A stretch of 64,000 nt of DNA from Megaleporinus macrocephalus (lineage: Eukaryota; Chordata; Actinopteri; Characiformes; Anostomidae). The notes beneath the pieces were generated by a model. That model ran no database searches. It had not been told where the DNA came from and saw only the letters and a program-made list of their open reading frames with translations. The stretch spans positions 30,690,582 to 30,754,581 of the forward strand of contig CM038704.1 of NCBI GenBank assembly GCA_021613375.1, in the 5' to 3' direction. Made by a program: the position numbers and the translations under genes. Shown here in pieces: positions 1-43,200 of this stretch (the first letter of the stretch is position 1; the number at the start of each line of letters is the position of its first letter).

Positions 1-295
1 CTTATTTTCACCATGGTCTTCACAAAATAAAAATACTTCCCATAACACGACACATAGGCCGTGATATCATTTTTGTGCTACTGAAGATAACATTTCTTCT
101 TTGTTTTTATAGCTTAGGGAGTGGGGAGCTAATGCAGCTACAGTCCTGATCAGTATTTCGGCCCTGTGGTGGCTGCTGTAGACGTGTGTGACAGCAGAGT
201 TAGCACACACACAACCACACCTCACTGCCACAGTGTATCTGTGTCTGATCTCCCCCTCACTTTCATCAACCTTCCTACCCCCGTCTCTCACTCTG

Positions 296-300
<5 letters not shown>

Positions 301-328
<28 letters not shown>
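301..328. repeat. (CA)n microsatellite
   Basis: About 14 uninterrupted CA dinucleotides in the btbd8 intron. Confidence 0.9.
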
Positions 329-329
<1 letters not shown>

Positions 330-1413
330 CAGCACCCATTGGGTTCAGTGTTTCTGTCCTCTGAAAGAGATGCAGAATGTAAATTAAACATAGACAACCT
401 TGAGTTACAGTGTTATGGGATATGTCTCGTGTGAAACCTGTGCTATTGGCCTTCAGTCAATGGTAAATTTTAGGTGTCTAAAATTTGCTCTTTTAATTTC
501 GAACTGAAGCTACAAGGCTAATGTAGCTAACATGTAACATCATGCATGGATTACTTTGCAAAAGACCGCCTTTCATGTAGATAATTTCTATAAAGTATTT
601 TACAGTATTTTTCAGTGTCCGGTAAAAAAATAATCGTACTTTCTGACGCGATAATTTTGCAACAAGACACTTTTGTGTTGACAGTTTAGATGGTCTCAGG
701 TCTTAAGAAGTTTTGTTTCTGTAAGTGGGTCGTCTTGCACCTATTATCTTACAGCAAATCTCTAGTAAAATGTTGTACCCGGACTCTATGACTTTTTTTG
801 ACTTTTTTGGTTGGAAATAAAGGCGTTTAACTAAAAACAGTAGTAGCAGTCATTCTGAAGACTGCACTTTTAGTCTGTATATTCGAAAGCAGCTGATCAA
901 AGTGGTGGGGTTTTAAATTGCTTGTTTATTGACATTTTTATGCATATACAAGATTTATGTTCCTGCGAAGGAGTAATTGGTATACATGTAATTACACTTC
1001 AAAGGGAGAAGTGTTGTATAGAGTCTATAATGTCAAGTAAATGTCTATAGAGTGTCAATCCGGTCAGAAAAAATCCCCCAGCTTTTATTCACAGTCAGCC
1101 TTCTGGAGCTATCCAGTGCTGAAATGTTGTCAAAAGGTTTTTATCTCTGGCCGCCTTCTGTTCCTGTAATTTACTTTGAGTGCACTTTAGAAATGAGAGA
1201 CAGACTTAGAGAAAAGTGGTCTATTTTTAGACAGTGTGAGACAAAGAAGGTGGGGAGGTTGGGGGAGGGGAATGAGAGAAGTACGAAATCAGCTGAGCTG
1301 TAAAAAAATAATGGAGTTGTTTTTACAGATTTAATTCTTTTCCCATTCAGAGTTACGGGAGGCTGGAAATACCTGTCTGGGTGAAATGGATTTCCTGTAA
1401 ACTTTTCAACCAT

Positions 1414-1415
<2 letters not shown>

Positions 1416-1457
<42 letters not shown>
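1416..1457. repeat. (TA)n microsatellite
   Basis: About 20 TA units bounded by TGG on the left and CCA on the right, so the whole segment is self-complementary and could extrude as a hairpin. Confidence 0.9.
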
Positions 1458-1459
<2 letters not shown>

Positions 1460-1848
1460 ACAAATGTCTGCATGTAAACTGTTGATTAGTTTTTGAGAGT
1501 CGAAGAAAATATACCATCTAAGAATTCTGTTAAACACTGATTTTAGGTTTTAAAATGTGACAAGAGTGTGACAGTAAAGACAGGAGAGCAGAGACAGCAT
1601 GGGTTGCTAACTACTCTGCTAGTGGTATGTAGTTCAGAAAAAAGTGAAATTTAATTCAAATTTTTCTGAGAAAATAATATATTTGCACACCGAAGACTAA
1701 AGACCACCTGTATTCCCAATTTATGCAGTTACCTGATTATTGGATACTGAAATAATTAGTAAAAATACAGCATTTGCCTGTAGCCTCCCATTATAGGTGT
1801 GTTTTGAGAAGAAAGATTTTCTGTCCTTTTAATAAAATTGTCATCTGT

Positions 1849-1896
1849 GCTAATCGACTGTATCCTACCGAAGCTAATCGACTGTATCCTACCGAA
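1849..1896. repeat. 24-bp perfect tandem duplication
   Basis: Two identical adjacent 24-base copies (1849-1872 and 1873-1896), each starting GCTAATCGACTG and ending CTACCGAA. The perfect identity suggests a recent replication slip or unequal exchange. Confidence 0.9.
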
Positions 1897-2075
1897 GCAG
1901 CACACCGAGATCAGGTAAAAGAAATAGTAGAGTGTTCCTTTATAACACTGTCAGGGAGAGTGTAGAACAAATTGGCTTTTATATACATCCTCGTTTTAAT
2001 GAATTCTGTAAGTGGGCTGTGAGAGACGTGCTTAGTTCTTTCTCCTCAACTAAATTGGTCTGTCATTCACTAACA

Positions 2076-2085
2076 AACACACACA

Positions 2086-2171
<86 letters not shown>
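2076..2171. repeat. Long (CA)n microsatellite
   Basis: About 48 CA units with one early interruption, ending roughly 150 bases before the first btbd8 exon in the window. Likely length-polymorphic. Confidence 0.95.
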
Positions 2172-2173
<2 letters not shown>

Positions 2174-2264
2174 CATAAACTCTCACACTGCAGTCACTCC
2201 AGGGTCTGATTTACAAACATCAAGCGCATCAGCCAGGGTGATTCATTGTGAAGTGTGAGCGTGA

Positions 2265-33098
<30,834 letters not shown>

Positions 33099-33560
33099 AA
33101 TGGAGAGACTGGGGGATTATATCATGATTTTCAGGTGTTTTTTTGTTTTGTTTTGTTTTTTGGATTGTTGCGTTCTCTTCTTCCCTCTGTGTAGACGTGT
33201 GGATGTCCCTCTATTTTTGAGAGAGAGAGAGCCTTTGAGACATTTTAGCTACAGATTATTGATTATTTTGCCTGAAGTTATGCCCTGCCTATTTCTCTTC
33301 ATAGGTACTTTATCAAGGAGTGGATCGTTGGACTCAATGCATTTAATTTGCATGTGGACTTTTTTTCTAACAAGATATACTGTTTACTTTGCTTTGGTCT
33401 TTGTAGGAAACAAAAAATGCATATTTCTTTGCTTTTTCTGTCTTTAAACGATGGCTAGACAATGGCTTTGAACAAAGTATTCAGAATATGTAGTGAGTCT
33501 GGTGGTTTACATTCATTGTTGTACTTAATAAACATGTGTGCTTATAGTTTGTTGTCATGT
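33099..33560 (+). other. btbd8: btbd8 3' untranslated region
   Basis: Follows the stop directly, with T-rich sequence. Ends near the poly(A) signal at 33527-33532. The downstream bases are GT-rich, as expected for a cleavage site about 15-25 bases after the signal. Confidence 0.75.
33527..33532 (+). terminator. btbd8: btbd8 poly(A) signal AATAAA
   Basis: Canonical hexamer about 430 bases after the stop codon, followed by CATGTGTGCTTATAG and a TTGTTGTCATG-rich stretch. Confidence 0.8.
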
Positions 33561-35880
33561 TTATAGGGCTGGTATAACTAAAGGACAGTTTCAATGTTTT
33601 CATTAAAACGAAATAGTTGTGAGAGCTCAGTTTATTGATTTAATCAACTATAACCTTTTAAGTGAAGTATAGTTTTATCACACAAATCCAGAGAAATAGT
33701 CTTTCACCAATATTAAAACATGGGTTGCGGTTGAGTGCCAAATTGTAAGCTTTGTTTTTGTTTTACAATTACAAGCAAAATGGTCTTGCATAGGTAGTTA
33801 TAACTTGGTTATGAAAAGTTATTAAACTGATTTCTATTTATTATATTATATTTAGTCAAAGACCCATTTTTTCATGTTATGGTCAAATTTGACATGCCCA
33901 ACATATTAAACCGTTTAAGCTGTTGCCTGTATGTAGAAGCATATCAATGATATAAAGCCTATTTATACACTTTTCAGAACCACTGTGCCAAGAGACAAAT
34001 ACAATAAAAGCAAAATAAATAGAAAAAGAATAGGAAGAAAAATCCACATGTGTGCCTTACTGGCTTTGTGCTCCTCCTCTATGTGTTTAGTGTCCAAAAC
34101 TGCAGCAAGAAACGGGTTAGCCTGCTCACATTAAATAACTGTACTAGAAAGAATTTCAGTGTAAACCTGAGGAAAGGCTGTGTCTGAATGGCTGTGTGCA
34201 GCATACAGGAAAAACAGTACTTCTCTCCATTTCATTCAATAAAACAAAATACCTGGGACAAATCCTTTCTCTGGAACTATATTCTATAAAGTAAATACAA
34301 ATCAAACCTAACATGTTTACATAATTACACAATCTACATAATTATTATTATTATTGCTATTAAAGACACTTTCAACTACAAAAACAACTGTTAACACCTG
34401 GACAGGAATCAAAAGAATATCTGATTTTAGAATTTTGTCGTTTTTTTTCTTCGCTCCTCACTGAGTCCAGAGTCTTATCCATTATTCTCTACTGCATCCT
34501 AATCAGTTTTGCAAAGCAGGGCGGTGTGGCAAAAAGTGCAGCCCTCTTGTATCACAATAAATTAATATCCTGTTAACCTCATGGCCGTTACAACCACCTG
34601 GAACACCAAAGCAAACACCTCCTAGTATGTATTTGAAATATTATTGCAACCACCTAGCCACGCCCTAGCAACCGACTTACACCAACTTAGCAACCGCCTA
34701 CTAGGGAGACCACCTAGCACTACCCCGCTATCTGGAATACAGCAACAGGTTCGCAACCACAGACACCATACAAACGAAAAAGCGAAAACTTGGGAGCTCA
34801 CTTTACTTACTGTACTCACTTTTTTTTGGTTTTACTGAATGTTAAATTATTAAATCTTGAGCTGGGTGAACGCAGTGACCCATCCAATCTACATCCATTC
34901 TGTTGTTTTATTTCAGTCGTGCGCCACGAAAATCCACACTTAAGAAACTTCGATGGGACAGACGGTCATGCCAGATGTAAAGGTGATTTTGATAACCGTA
35001 GTTCATAAAGAGTTCAGACTTATTACTGATACTTTACACAGAGACTGCACTGTTAACAAACGAGTTGTAATTCTACCCAGAGTCGGTTGAGTTTATTCCG
35101 AAATATGTAATCTAGTTGAGTAGTCAGATGTCGCAACGAGGCATCGTGTTCTTTAACCGCCATTAGTTCACCAATTAAAGCAGATTTGAGATTTTGAAAC
35201 TCCATGAAACTGGGTAAAGTTGCTGACAGATAGACATAAAACCATAAAACATCGTTATTTAATAGTATCGTTGTGACAGCCAACATTAAAAGCACCTATT
35301 ATTGACAGCGTTGTAAGAAAGTAAGACAGCGTTATGTGTTTGCTGGGTAGAGTGAATAAAATTTGGGAGACCAAAAATTAAAAAACATACAAAACAAAAC
35401 ACTGAATCATTGTCTTAGAAACTTAGCATATTATCAAATCAACGTTTTCTTGCTTTAACTGTATAATAAAACGTTTAAATGACAAAAAAACCTCTGAATA
35501 TTCTTTCAGTTGTTGCGTGGTAAGTGCCCATATACTGATTTACGTTTTTTAAGCTGCTGACGCCTCAAACAGTTAATCAATACTACACATACTACACATG
35601 CAGTACAGCACAATTCAGATATCTCCTCATTCATTTTATTATTGTTTATGGCATCAAAGAATTAAGAGTTACAGCATGAGTTGTGTACATTTACTGAATT
35701 CGTCATACTGTAGATTAATTAGATGTACATATCCGTTTTTCTATGTACTCAAAGGAAGTTGTGTTTAATGCATAGATTGCTGGGAAATGTTTTATATAAA
35801 AAATGATAGCAAAACATTTCTGATAGTCAAATGGAACATCCAAAATTACCTATAGTCAAACATCTTGCAAACCATTTCCC
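33561..35880. other. Tail-to-tail gap between btbd8 and nomo
   Basis: Convergent genes face each other across about 2.3 kb of AT-rich DNA. It holds the degenerate CAACCACCTAGC repeat at 34591-34760 and otherwise nothing I can support as a gene. Confidence 0.6.
34591..34760. repeat. Degenerate minisatellite (unit like CAACCACCTAGC)
   Basis: Many diverged copies of CAACCACCTAGCAAC/GCCCTAGCAAC occur head to tail. This simple repeat is common in fish genomes. It lies in the gap between the two convergent genes. Confidence 0.75.
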
Positions 35881-35920
35881 ACCACTGTCAGTCATTCTTC
35901 TATGAACAAGGGGTTTTTTT

Positions 35921-35926
35921 TTTAAT
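35921..35926 (-). terminator. nomo: Candidate nomo poly(A) signal (ATTAAA on minus strand)
   Basis: The minus strand reads ATTAAA here, with GT-rich sequence further downstream at about 35860-35890, giving a 3' untranslated region of about 510 bases. A second candidate, AATAAA on the minus strand at 35635-35640, would make it about 800 bases. RNA evidence would be needed to choose. Confidence 0.4.
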
Positions 35927-36438
35927 ATATATTTTATAAACGATGATCAAAATGAACAAAAATAACTTCAGTGTGGGAGAAAACACATTTAGGAAACCTG
36001 ATTTCACCATTGTTAATAAATACCCCATTCAAAAAAAGAAAAACATTAGAGCAAATTAACTACTCGGCTCAGTGACTCGACTTAGAAGCTACTAACATTT
36101 ACCAACACTCAACTATCACTCTCTCTCTCTCACACGCACATCAGCGAGCAGGAAGTTCTAGAAATCTGTTTTATCACGTCACTATGGAGACAGAGTCCAT
36201 GTATATAAAAAAAAAATACCATGGGATGGTCTGAACAGCAACCTTAATGTCCTCTTCATCTTTTCCAAACCTCAAGTGATGAAGCACCAGCTGTCATGAT
36301 GTCATTCAACTCATCAATGAGTCTCTTGAAAATACAGGGACTTCTGTGAGATGAAGTTACAGGACTAGTCAGTGATTTGGCCAGAAAAGAAAGCTGTTAA
36401 GGAGGTCTGAATGTAGTGGTGAGTTTGGCTGTGGTGTC

Positions 36439-37201
36439 TCATGTGCGTCGTGTCTTCGGCCTCTTGGATGGACGCTTGGCCTCGTCAACAGCAAGACTGT
36501 CCCCAGTGGTCTGAGTCAGGCCGCGGACCCCCTGAATGCGGCTGAGCAGTTGCAGGAAAAGCGGAATCACCTAAAAACCAAAGAACACATACTATTACAA
36601 TTCTAGTCATGAGTATGTGGAACGATTTAAATAGAATTACAAATAATCTGATTTTTTCTTTATCACTGATTATGATATTTATTAAAAAAGTATTTTTATG
36701 CTTCCAAATATATCACACCCTAGTACACTACAAGTATATAGGCAGGCTACACATACTAGCTAACAGTGGTAGTAGTAGTAGTAGTAATAGTCACATTAGC
36801 AACACTTAGAACAAATCAGTATTTTGTTACAACCACAATTTTTTATTTGGTAAATGTAAGTAAACATCTTAAAACACCTTCTAATTTAAAGGATTTCAGT
36901 CAATATTTTAATTATTTTTCTCAAGTTACTATGGCAGAGTGTGGGTATTCTGCAGAAATATTCCTAATTCTTGAACACTTTAGACAGACTGATGTGTTCT
37001 GTTATTTTCTATTGTTTTTCTGTAAACACAGTTGGTGGGTTGGGGTCGTCAGTGAACATTTACACAACACAAACACTGCCGCCTTATCTGATGGTTAGAA
37101 AACAGTACCTTTTCGTGGTTGTACACTGCCAGTAACAGCAGCAAAGTTAGAGGCAGTGCTATGTAAGACCCTTGAGCAACCTCTTGATCGGGCAGTTTTC
37201 T
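36439..37201 (-). CDS. nomo: nomo exons 30-31: transmembrane helix and cytosolic tail
   Basis: Exon 30 (37109-37201) encodes RKLPDQEVAQGSYIALPLTL and then LLLLAVYNHEK, the single transmembrane helix. Exon 31 (36439-36570) encodes VIPLFLQLLSRIQGVRGL and ends in the basic KRPSKRPKTRRT. Stop TGA at 36441-36439. Human ends KRQAKKQKTRRT. The basic tail fits the cytosolic side. Confidence 0.95.
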
Positions 37202-40200
37202 CTGTGTAGGAGAAACATTTTTTTTAGAATTCACTAAACACTGCACAGAAAGAGTCCAGCTTTTTGTCTGATAAAGATCTGGATGTCCTGTGTACTTACA
37301 GCAGGGTTGAAAGTGAGTGTGACATGTTTGTGGTAGCCAGAGGATGTGAAGGAAACCTGAGGGAGTTTGAAGTCATACTGAGAGCGAGAGAGAGTGGTAT
37401 CCAGCATCAAAACATAGCTCTGTAAAGAAAAGACAAATAATTAAAGCACATAAAAAGATAATGATTTAGAATTGAAAAAATTCAATTCAAACACGGGTGA
37501 GTAACTCTGAGGCTGGTCGTACCTCTCCATCACGTGGGAGGGGAGAGAAGTGGAAGAAAAGTGACTGGCCCAGGGACATGCTTTGGAAAGGACTATCAAG
37601 GTTGTCACTTTTGTAGAGTTTGACCTGTGAAGAGTAAGACATGTTCATTAAAGAGAATTCTCAAACAGAGACTGTATGTTACTGTTATAAATGTGCGCTC
37701 TCACCCAGAGAGTTGGTAGATGCTCAGGTGAGGTAATGATGTTGCCACTCAGGTCAAACTGATTGATCTGTCTGAAGGCAATAATGTTCACTCCCTCTAT
37801 ATCACTGCTGCCCACCTAGAAAAAACAACAAGATGTAGTCTTTAGTTAGAAATAAAAGGTTGAATAGTAGAGTAAGACTTTTTTAATGGTCTGTAGTAGC
37901 CCCATGATGCTCACTGTCCTAAATGGAACATTTGTTAGCCTCAACCCAAAACCTGACTTACATCAATGGTTCTGTGCTGCGGCAGCGCTCTCTCTATGTG
38001 GTCGTTGCCCTCTCCTCTCAGCTGAATGATATAGGTACATGCAGGCTGTAGGAAGGAAGAAATAACAAACAAGACCAAATGAACACTGTAACGCTGTAAC
38101 ACTAATTATAGATTAAAAAAATGTTGAAAGCAGGCCAAAAGCAATCTCACCAGCAGGCCTCGGAGTCGGAAACGACCTCCCTCATCAGTGACTGTGTCCT
38201 CGCTGTACATGCCGCACTCCCCCTGCCCCACTGCCTCGACAGCCACGCCCTGCTCAGCATCGCCACCCAGAGATTGCACCGTGCCATAGCAACTGCAAAC
38301 ACATGTTGGATAAATTCGTACAACAACCTTAATATTAAAATAGGATCCATTAACGTTTCCTCTTTCATGCCTGTACCTGTATGCTGTTTTGAAGCCAGTG
38401 ATAGGGATGTGAAGATTCTGGCCCTCCTCAACTGAGATCATCTGTGCTGAAGGCTCGAAGCGGAACTCTTTCATCATGGGTTTGAAATAGTATTGGCCAG
38501 GACTCTGTTCGAAAGGTTTTTAGGTTGTAATTGAGTATATTCAGTAGCAGTGGACATTAGTTTTACAAACTTTATGTAAAATAGCTGGAGTTTTTTTTTT
38601 ACTTTTCCAAAATTGAGAGGTGTGGTAGACACATTGTATTGCATTATATGGCATTGCATGTTCCTTAGTCAAAGGCTGAATGGCAGCAACATCTCTGTAG
38701 CTCATCTCTTTTGATGTACTGCTATTCAAAACCTTACAGCGTTTCAGTTATTACCATTACGGGTTTTGAGTAATTTATGCATTTATAGAGCAGATAACAG
38801 CCTATTATAGCTCATGTTTAATTTGATATTTCTGCATTATATTTCTGAATCTTTACCAGGTTGTTGAACGTGAGGAGGCCAGTGTCCTGTGTGAGCAGAT
38901 TGGAGCGAAAGTTTCCTCCACTCAAAGACAAAAGCACTCCAGAAAGAGGTAGGCCATCCTCTGCCTTGATCTAAAATAAAAAGCAAGCAATGTGTTAGAC
39001 AAGCAACAAGCTTTTCTGACATACAACTATCACCTTTTCTCTGAGCATCGGTCTAACACTTAAGGCAAGTAACTGCTAAGATCATTAAGTGTAGGTAATA
39101 ACAGCTGAGTACACATGATGTATGTGTGAATTACCTCAAAAGTGACGCCTGCCAGGGCAAAAGCCTTGAAGTATCCAGCCTTTCCCTCCACCGGGGTCAG
39201 TACAAAGCCTTCTTTACTGGCGTTGATGTCATACTGCAGGTCACTGTGCAGGGGTCCAACGCTGGGAAAAGAAGCACCCATAGTTACGAGAATACAACAG
39301 TCAGTAACATCTGATAGGAAGATCGGAAGTTTCTATAGGGAACAATTAGGGAATAGGGAACCATTTTGTGGATTGTAACGTTCCGTCGGTCCGATGCCTA
39401 TTTGTAATAGTCTAATGCTAAATCAGTAGATTTTGCAAAAGTTTTCTTTCAAGCATGCTTGCCTCCTTTTTTATGCTAAAATTCCATTTTATAAATCATT
39501 ACTTAAACACAAACTATTTAAAGTTATGTTAAATCTGTGAGTACAAATGTTTTATAAATGCCCCCACAAATACTAAGTCACTGTGTTGTGTGGACAGCAA
39601 GTTCACCATGTCTGTCTGTCAGCCAATGGGCTGGCATAGTAGAATATGGTTTCTGTGGCATGCGGAATAACGTATTCCCTGGTTAGATATCTCACACATA
39701 CTCAGACCTGAGATATTCCTAGTGTTTTTCTATGCCACAAAGAAGAACTGGCTAAAGAATAAAAGGGTGGGGAAGCGGTAACATAGTCAAATTCGCTATT
39801 TAGGTTTTTCTGAATGGTTCTTTTTTAAATCCCCTATTCTAAAGAGATCTACTGAGATTCGGGTTCAGTTGCAATCTAGCACTAATGTACAGACCTTCTT
39901 GGGCTGCATTAAAGCTGAAACTAAGGAGGCAGGCAGATCAGAATGAATCACTTGATGAACAACGTTTATTACCTGTAGGTTCCAGTTTCGTCAGTGAGAA
40001 CAGTGATAAGTGGCTCTGTTGCTCCATTCTCTTTAATAGAGATCTCCACACCCCCCAATTCAGGAAACACTTGCCCCTGCAGGAACAGTCCTGCCCGGCC
40101 CGTAATCTCCACCATCTGGCCTGGACAGCTTTCTGGAAACGCAAACCAAGTAAGGTTGGGTCTCATGGCCAGTTGGAGCTATAAACTGACGTTAAATATA

Positions 40201-43200
40201 TACAAATCCTATTTTATGGAAAAAAAAGTAATGCTTTGGACTCGAACCTCCTGTGATGGTGGCCTCCACTTCAGGTGGGTAAAACAGAAGCTCTTTGGAT
40301 GAGGGGGTTACTGTGATCTTTTCCCCAGCCCTGAAATACAGCCCACAAGACAGTCATCTTTTATACAATCAAGAAGACTCAACTTAATAGATCATACGAG
40401 TTGGAAAAACATTCCTATCAAAATGTATAAAATGTGACTAGCCAAGAAACATTCAAATACAAACAATACCAAAAAAATAGTTATACAGCTCAAACTAGGA
40501 AACAGAGACAGCTGGAGTTCTAACATCAAAGCTGTTTATAGAGCCGTATCTTTGATACCTATGCACTGAGAAAGAGAACAGCACCAGTCAGTGTTAAAGC
40601 TTGTACCGTGCCCAGTAGGAGAACTCGTAGTGGAAAGGCTCATGGAGCTCATCTGGTTTCTCTTCCACAGGTGGGCTCTGCTCTTCTCCTTTCTCTTCTC
40701 TCTCTTTCCTGCGCGACGCAATCTCCAGCAGCTGCTGCTCCCGCCGCTGCTCCTCTGCTGAGCGCAGAGGACCCAGAACCAGGGCTGGCTCGCTCTCAAT
40801 GGATGACCTAAGGTCAAGGGGAGCACACATTGGGTTGAAAGTGCCTCTAACTTTTTTTTTTAAAGGGAGAAACTCTCTCCCATTTCCAGCTATTTTCTTA
40901 GTTACAAGCCTTGCTTAATGCCCCCTTACAAGCGAGGTTGGCTCTCCCTCATGCAAAGCACAGAGAGCTAAAGAAGTATAAACTTGTTCCACTTGACCTC
41001 CAGGATTGGCAAAATGAACACCATTATAAAAATAGCCACAGCAGTGTGAGGGCAGAACTTGTAGCAGGATGCAAAAACAGAGTAGGCAAGCTGACCAAAC
41101 AGAGCACACTGAGCTCTTCGAGAGGGCGACTTTCAGACGCAGTGTGAACACAGATGAACAGTACGAGAGCAATACTGTGTTTTTAGAAAACCATAAATGT
41201 AAATATATTCCAGAAGAATACGATTATCAACACTGAAAATGCAACATAACAACATTAATATAACCAGCAATCAAAGCTTACACCCACCTATTAGCACAAA
41301 CTACCTCAAAACACACAACTCCACTGAAATTAGTTTTTTTGCTGAACCAGTAAGAGAATAATTTTCTCAGCATATTTTGACCCTACTTACTTGATGGTAA
41401 CCGTGACATCTAGCATTTTGTCAGTGGTGATAAGGCCAGTCATGTGATGCCTGACAGCAGTCAGAGTTAGGATGCTAGGGGCGGACCTGAAGAAACAGAA
41501 ACCAGTCACAGTTTTCCAATGTGTTACACAAGATACCAACATCTACAAAAATAAGCCTAATACATTATATACCAATCAGAAACATATACTTACGTGTTGT
41601 AAGTGTAGTAATCCTGTTCAAACTGATGGCAGGAGCGTGGAGTCACTTTGTAAACACCTACACAGAACAATGCAATAATGTAAAATAAATACATAAATAA
41701 ATAAATATGAGAATTTAAAGACCACACATAGCTAAGGAATGACTGAACAAACCTGGTTTGGACAGACAGAAGCGGTTGACTCCCTTTGAGAGATTGTAGA
41801 TGCCAACATTCTCAGGTTTGCTGCCATCTTGGAAAAACTCCTGAAAACAAAGTAAGAAAAATAAATAAATAAATAAATAAATAAAAAAGCAACATCACTC
41901 TGACAGTTGCACCAAGAAAGAGGTACAGGTAAGTCATACTGCATCACCTTTGCTACTTTGTTATAAATAGTTGATTGTCAAACAGTGTAGAAAAGCCTCA
42001 CCAGTGTGATGGCATGGGACAGAGAGCAGCGCAGCATGTAGCCAGTCTGTCTGAACTCCACTCCCTCCACATCAGAATCCAGCACCTCCACCTCCACTGA
42101 CTTGTGTTTCCAGCACCATTCCTCATGGGTAATGGCCACTGACAAAAATAGCAGTTTGATTCTTAAAATGCACATATATTACTCACACGGCCTGCATTCC
42201 CAAACACAAGCAACAATGAATGAAATTCAGCAACAAATAAAATTAGTGATTGATGCAAACTGCTCTTGTATTGTACAGTTTACACGAACACACAAGTAAA
42301 TCTGGATAAAGAGAATTCCCTTTAACCTTTAAATCCTGTTTTATGCAATACAATTTTAAAAATCAGACCACCTTATTTATGACATACGAAATATAACAAA
42401 GTTGTAATATAACTTTCTGTTTCTACCTTTGTATTTCCCAGGTAGGACATTGTTGAAGGAGAAGCTGAGGATTTCACTGCTGCCAGAAAGCTGGATGTTC
42501 TGTCTCTCCCCCTGTCTGCTCACAGGCTGAAGAGTTACGGTCAGATCTCCACACGAAGCTGAGGGATTCATCCAAAATGAACAACGCTTATTATCTCAAA
42601 ACCAGATGATGATATATAAAGTAAGAGTTTGGTGAGAATATGTTAGCTTTTCTCTTTAACTCAACTACAGTCCAGCAGCCAAGAGTACATTCAGACAATA
42701 GGATGGTTACCACTGTTTTATCTATTACATACTTTTACATCCACTTAAGACAATGACAGGTCATACAGTGACAAGTCTATCTGAGATTGCAAGATAATGT
42801 GCTTTAAGGAAAGTATATGATAACTGACAGTGGGGTAAAACACTTTCCATTACTTGTTAGGTACATTCGTTCTGTAGCTGTAGAGCAAAACTAAAGAAGA
42901 AAATGTACACCAGCCAACATGCCATGACTGATTGCCTATATTAGGACTAAGAGAAAATTTTTAAATGTATTGGTTAAAGTACACAAAAACCTGCTTACCC
43001 AGACATGACACCGAGCCAGAGACTGCTGCTATGAACTGAGTGAAGAGCAGATCACCGAGAGGGCGGTCGACCAGAGAGATATCGAGAGATTGGGGCTGCA
43101 AAGCAAGTCCAGCCTTGACCTCAGCCTCTGGAAGGGTCACCTGAAACACACACACACACACGTTAATCAGTGCAGTTTTAGGTATATTCTTGTACTAATG

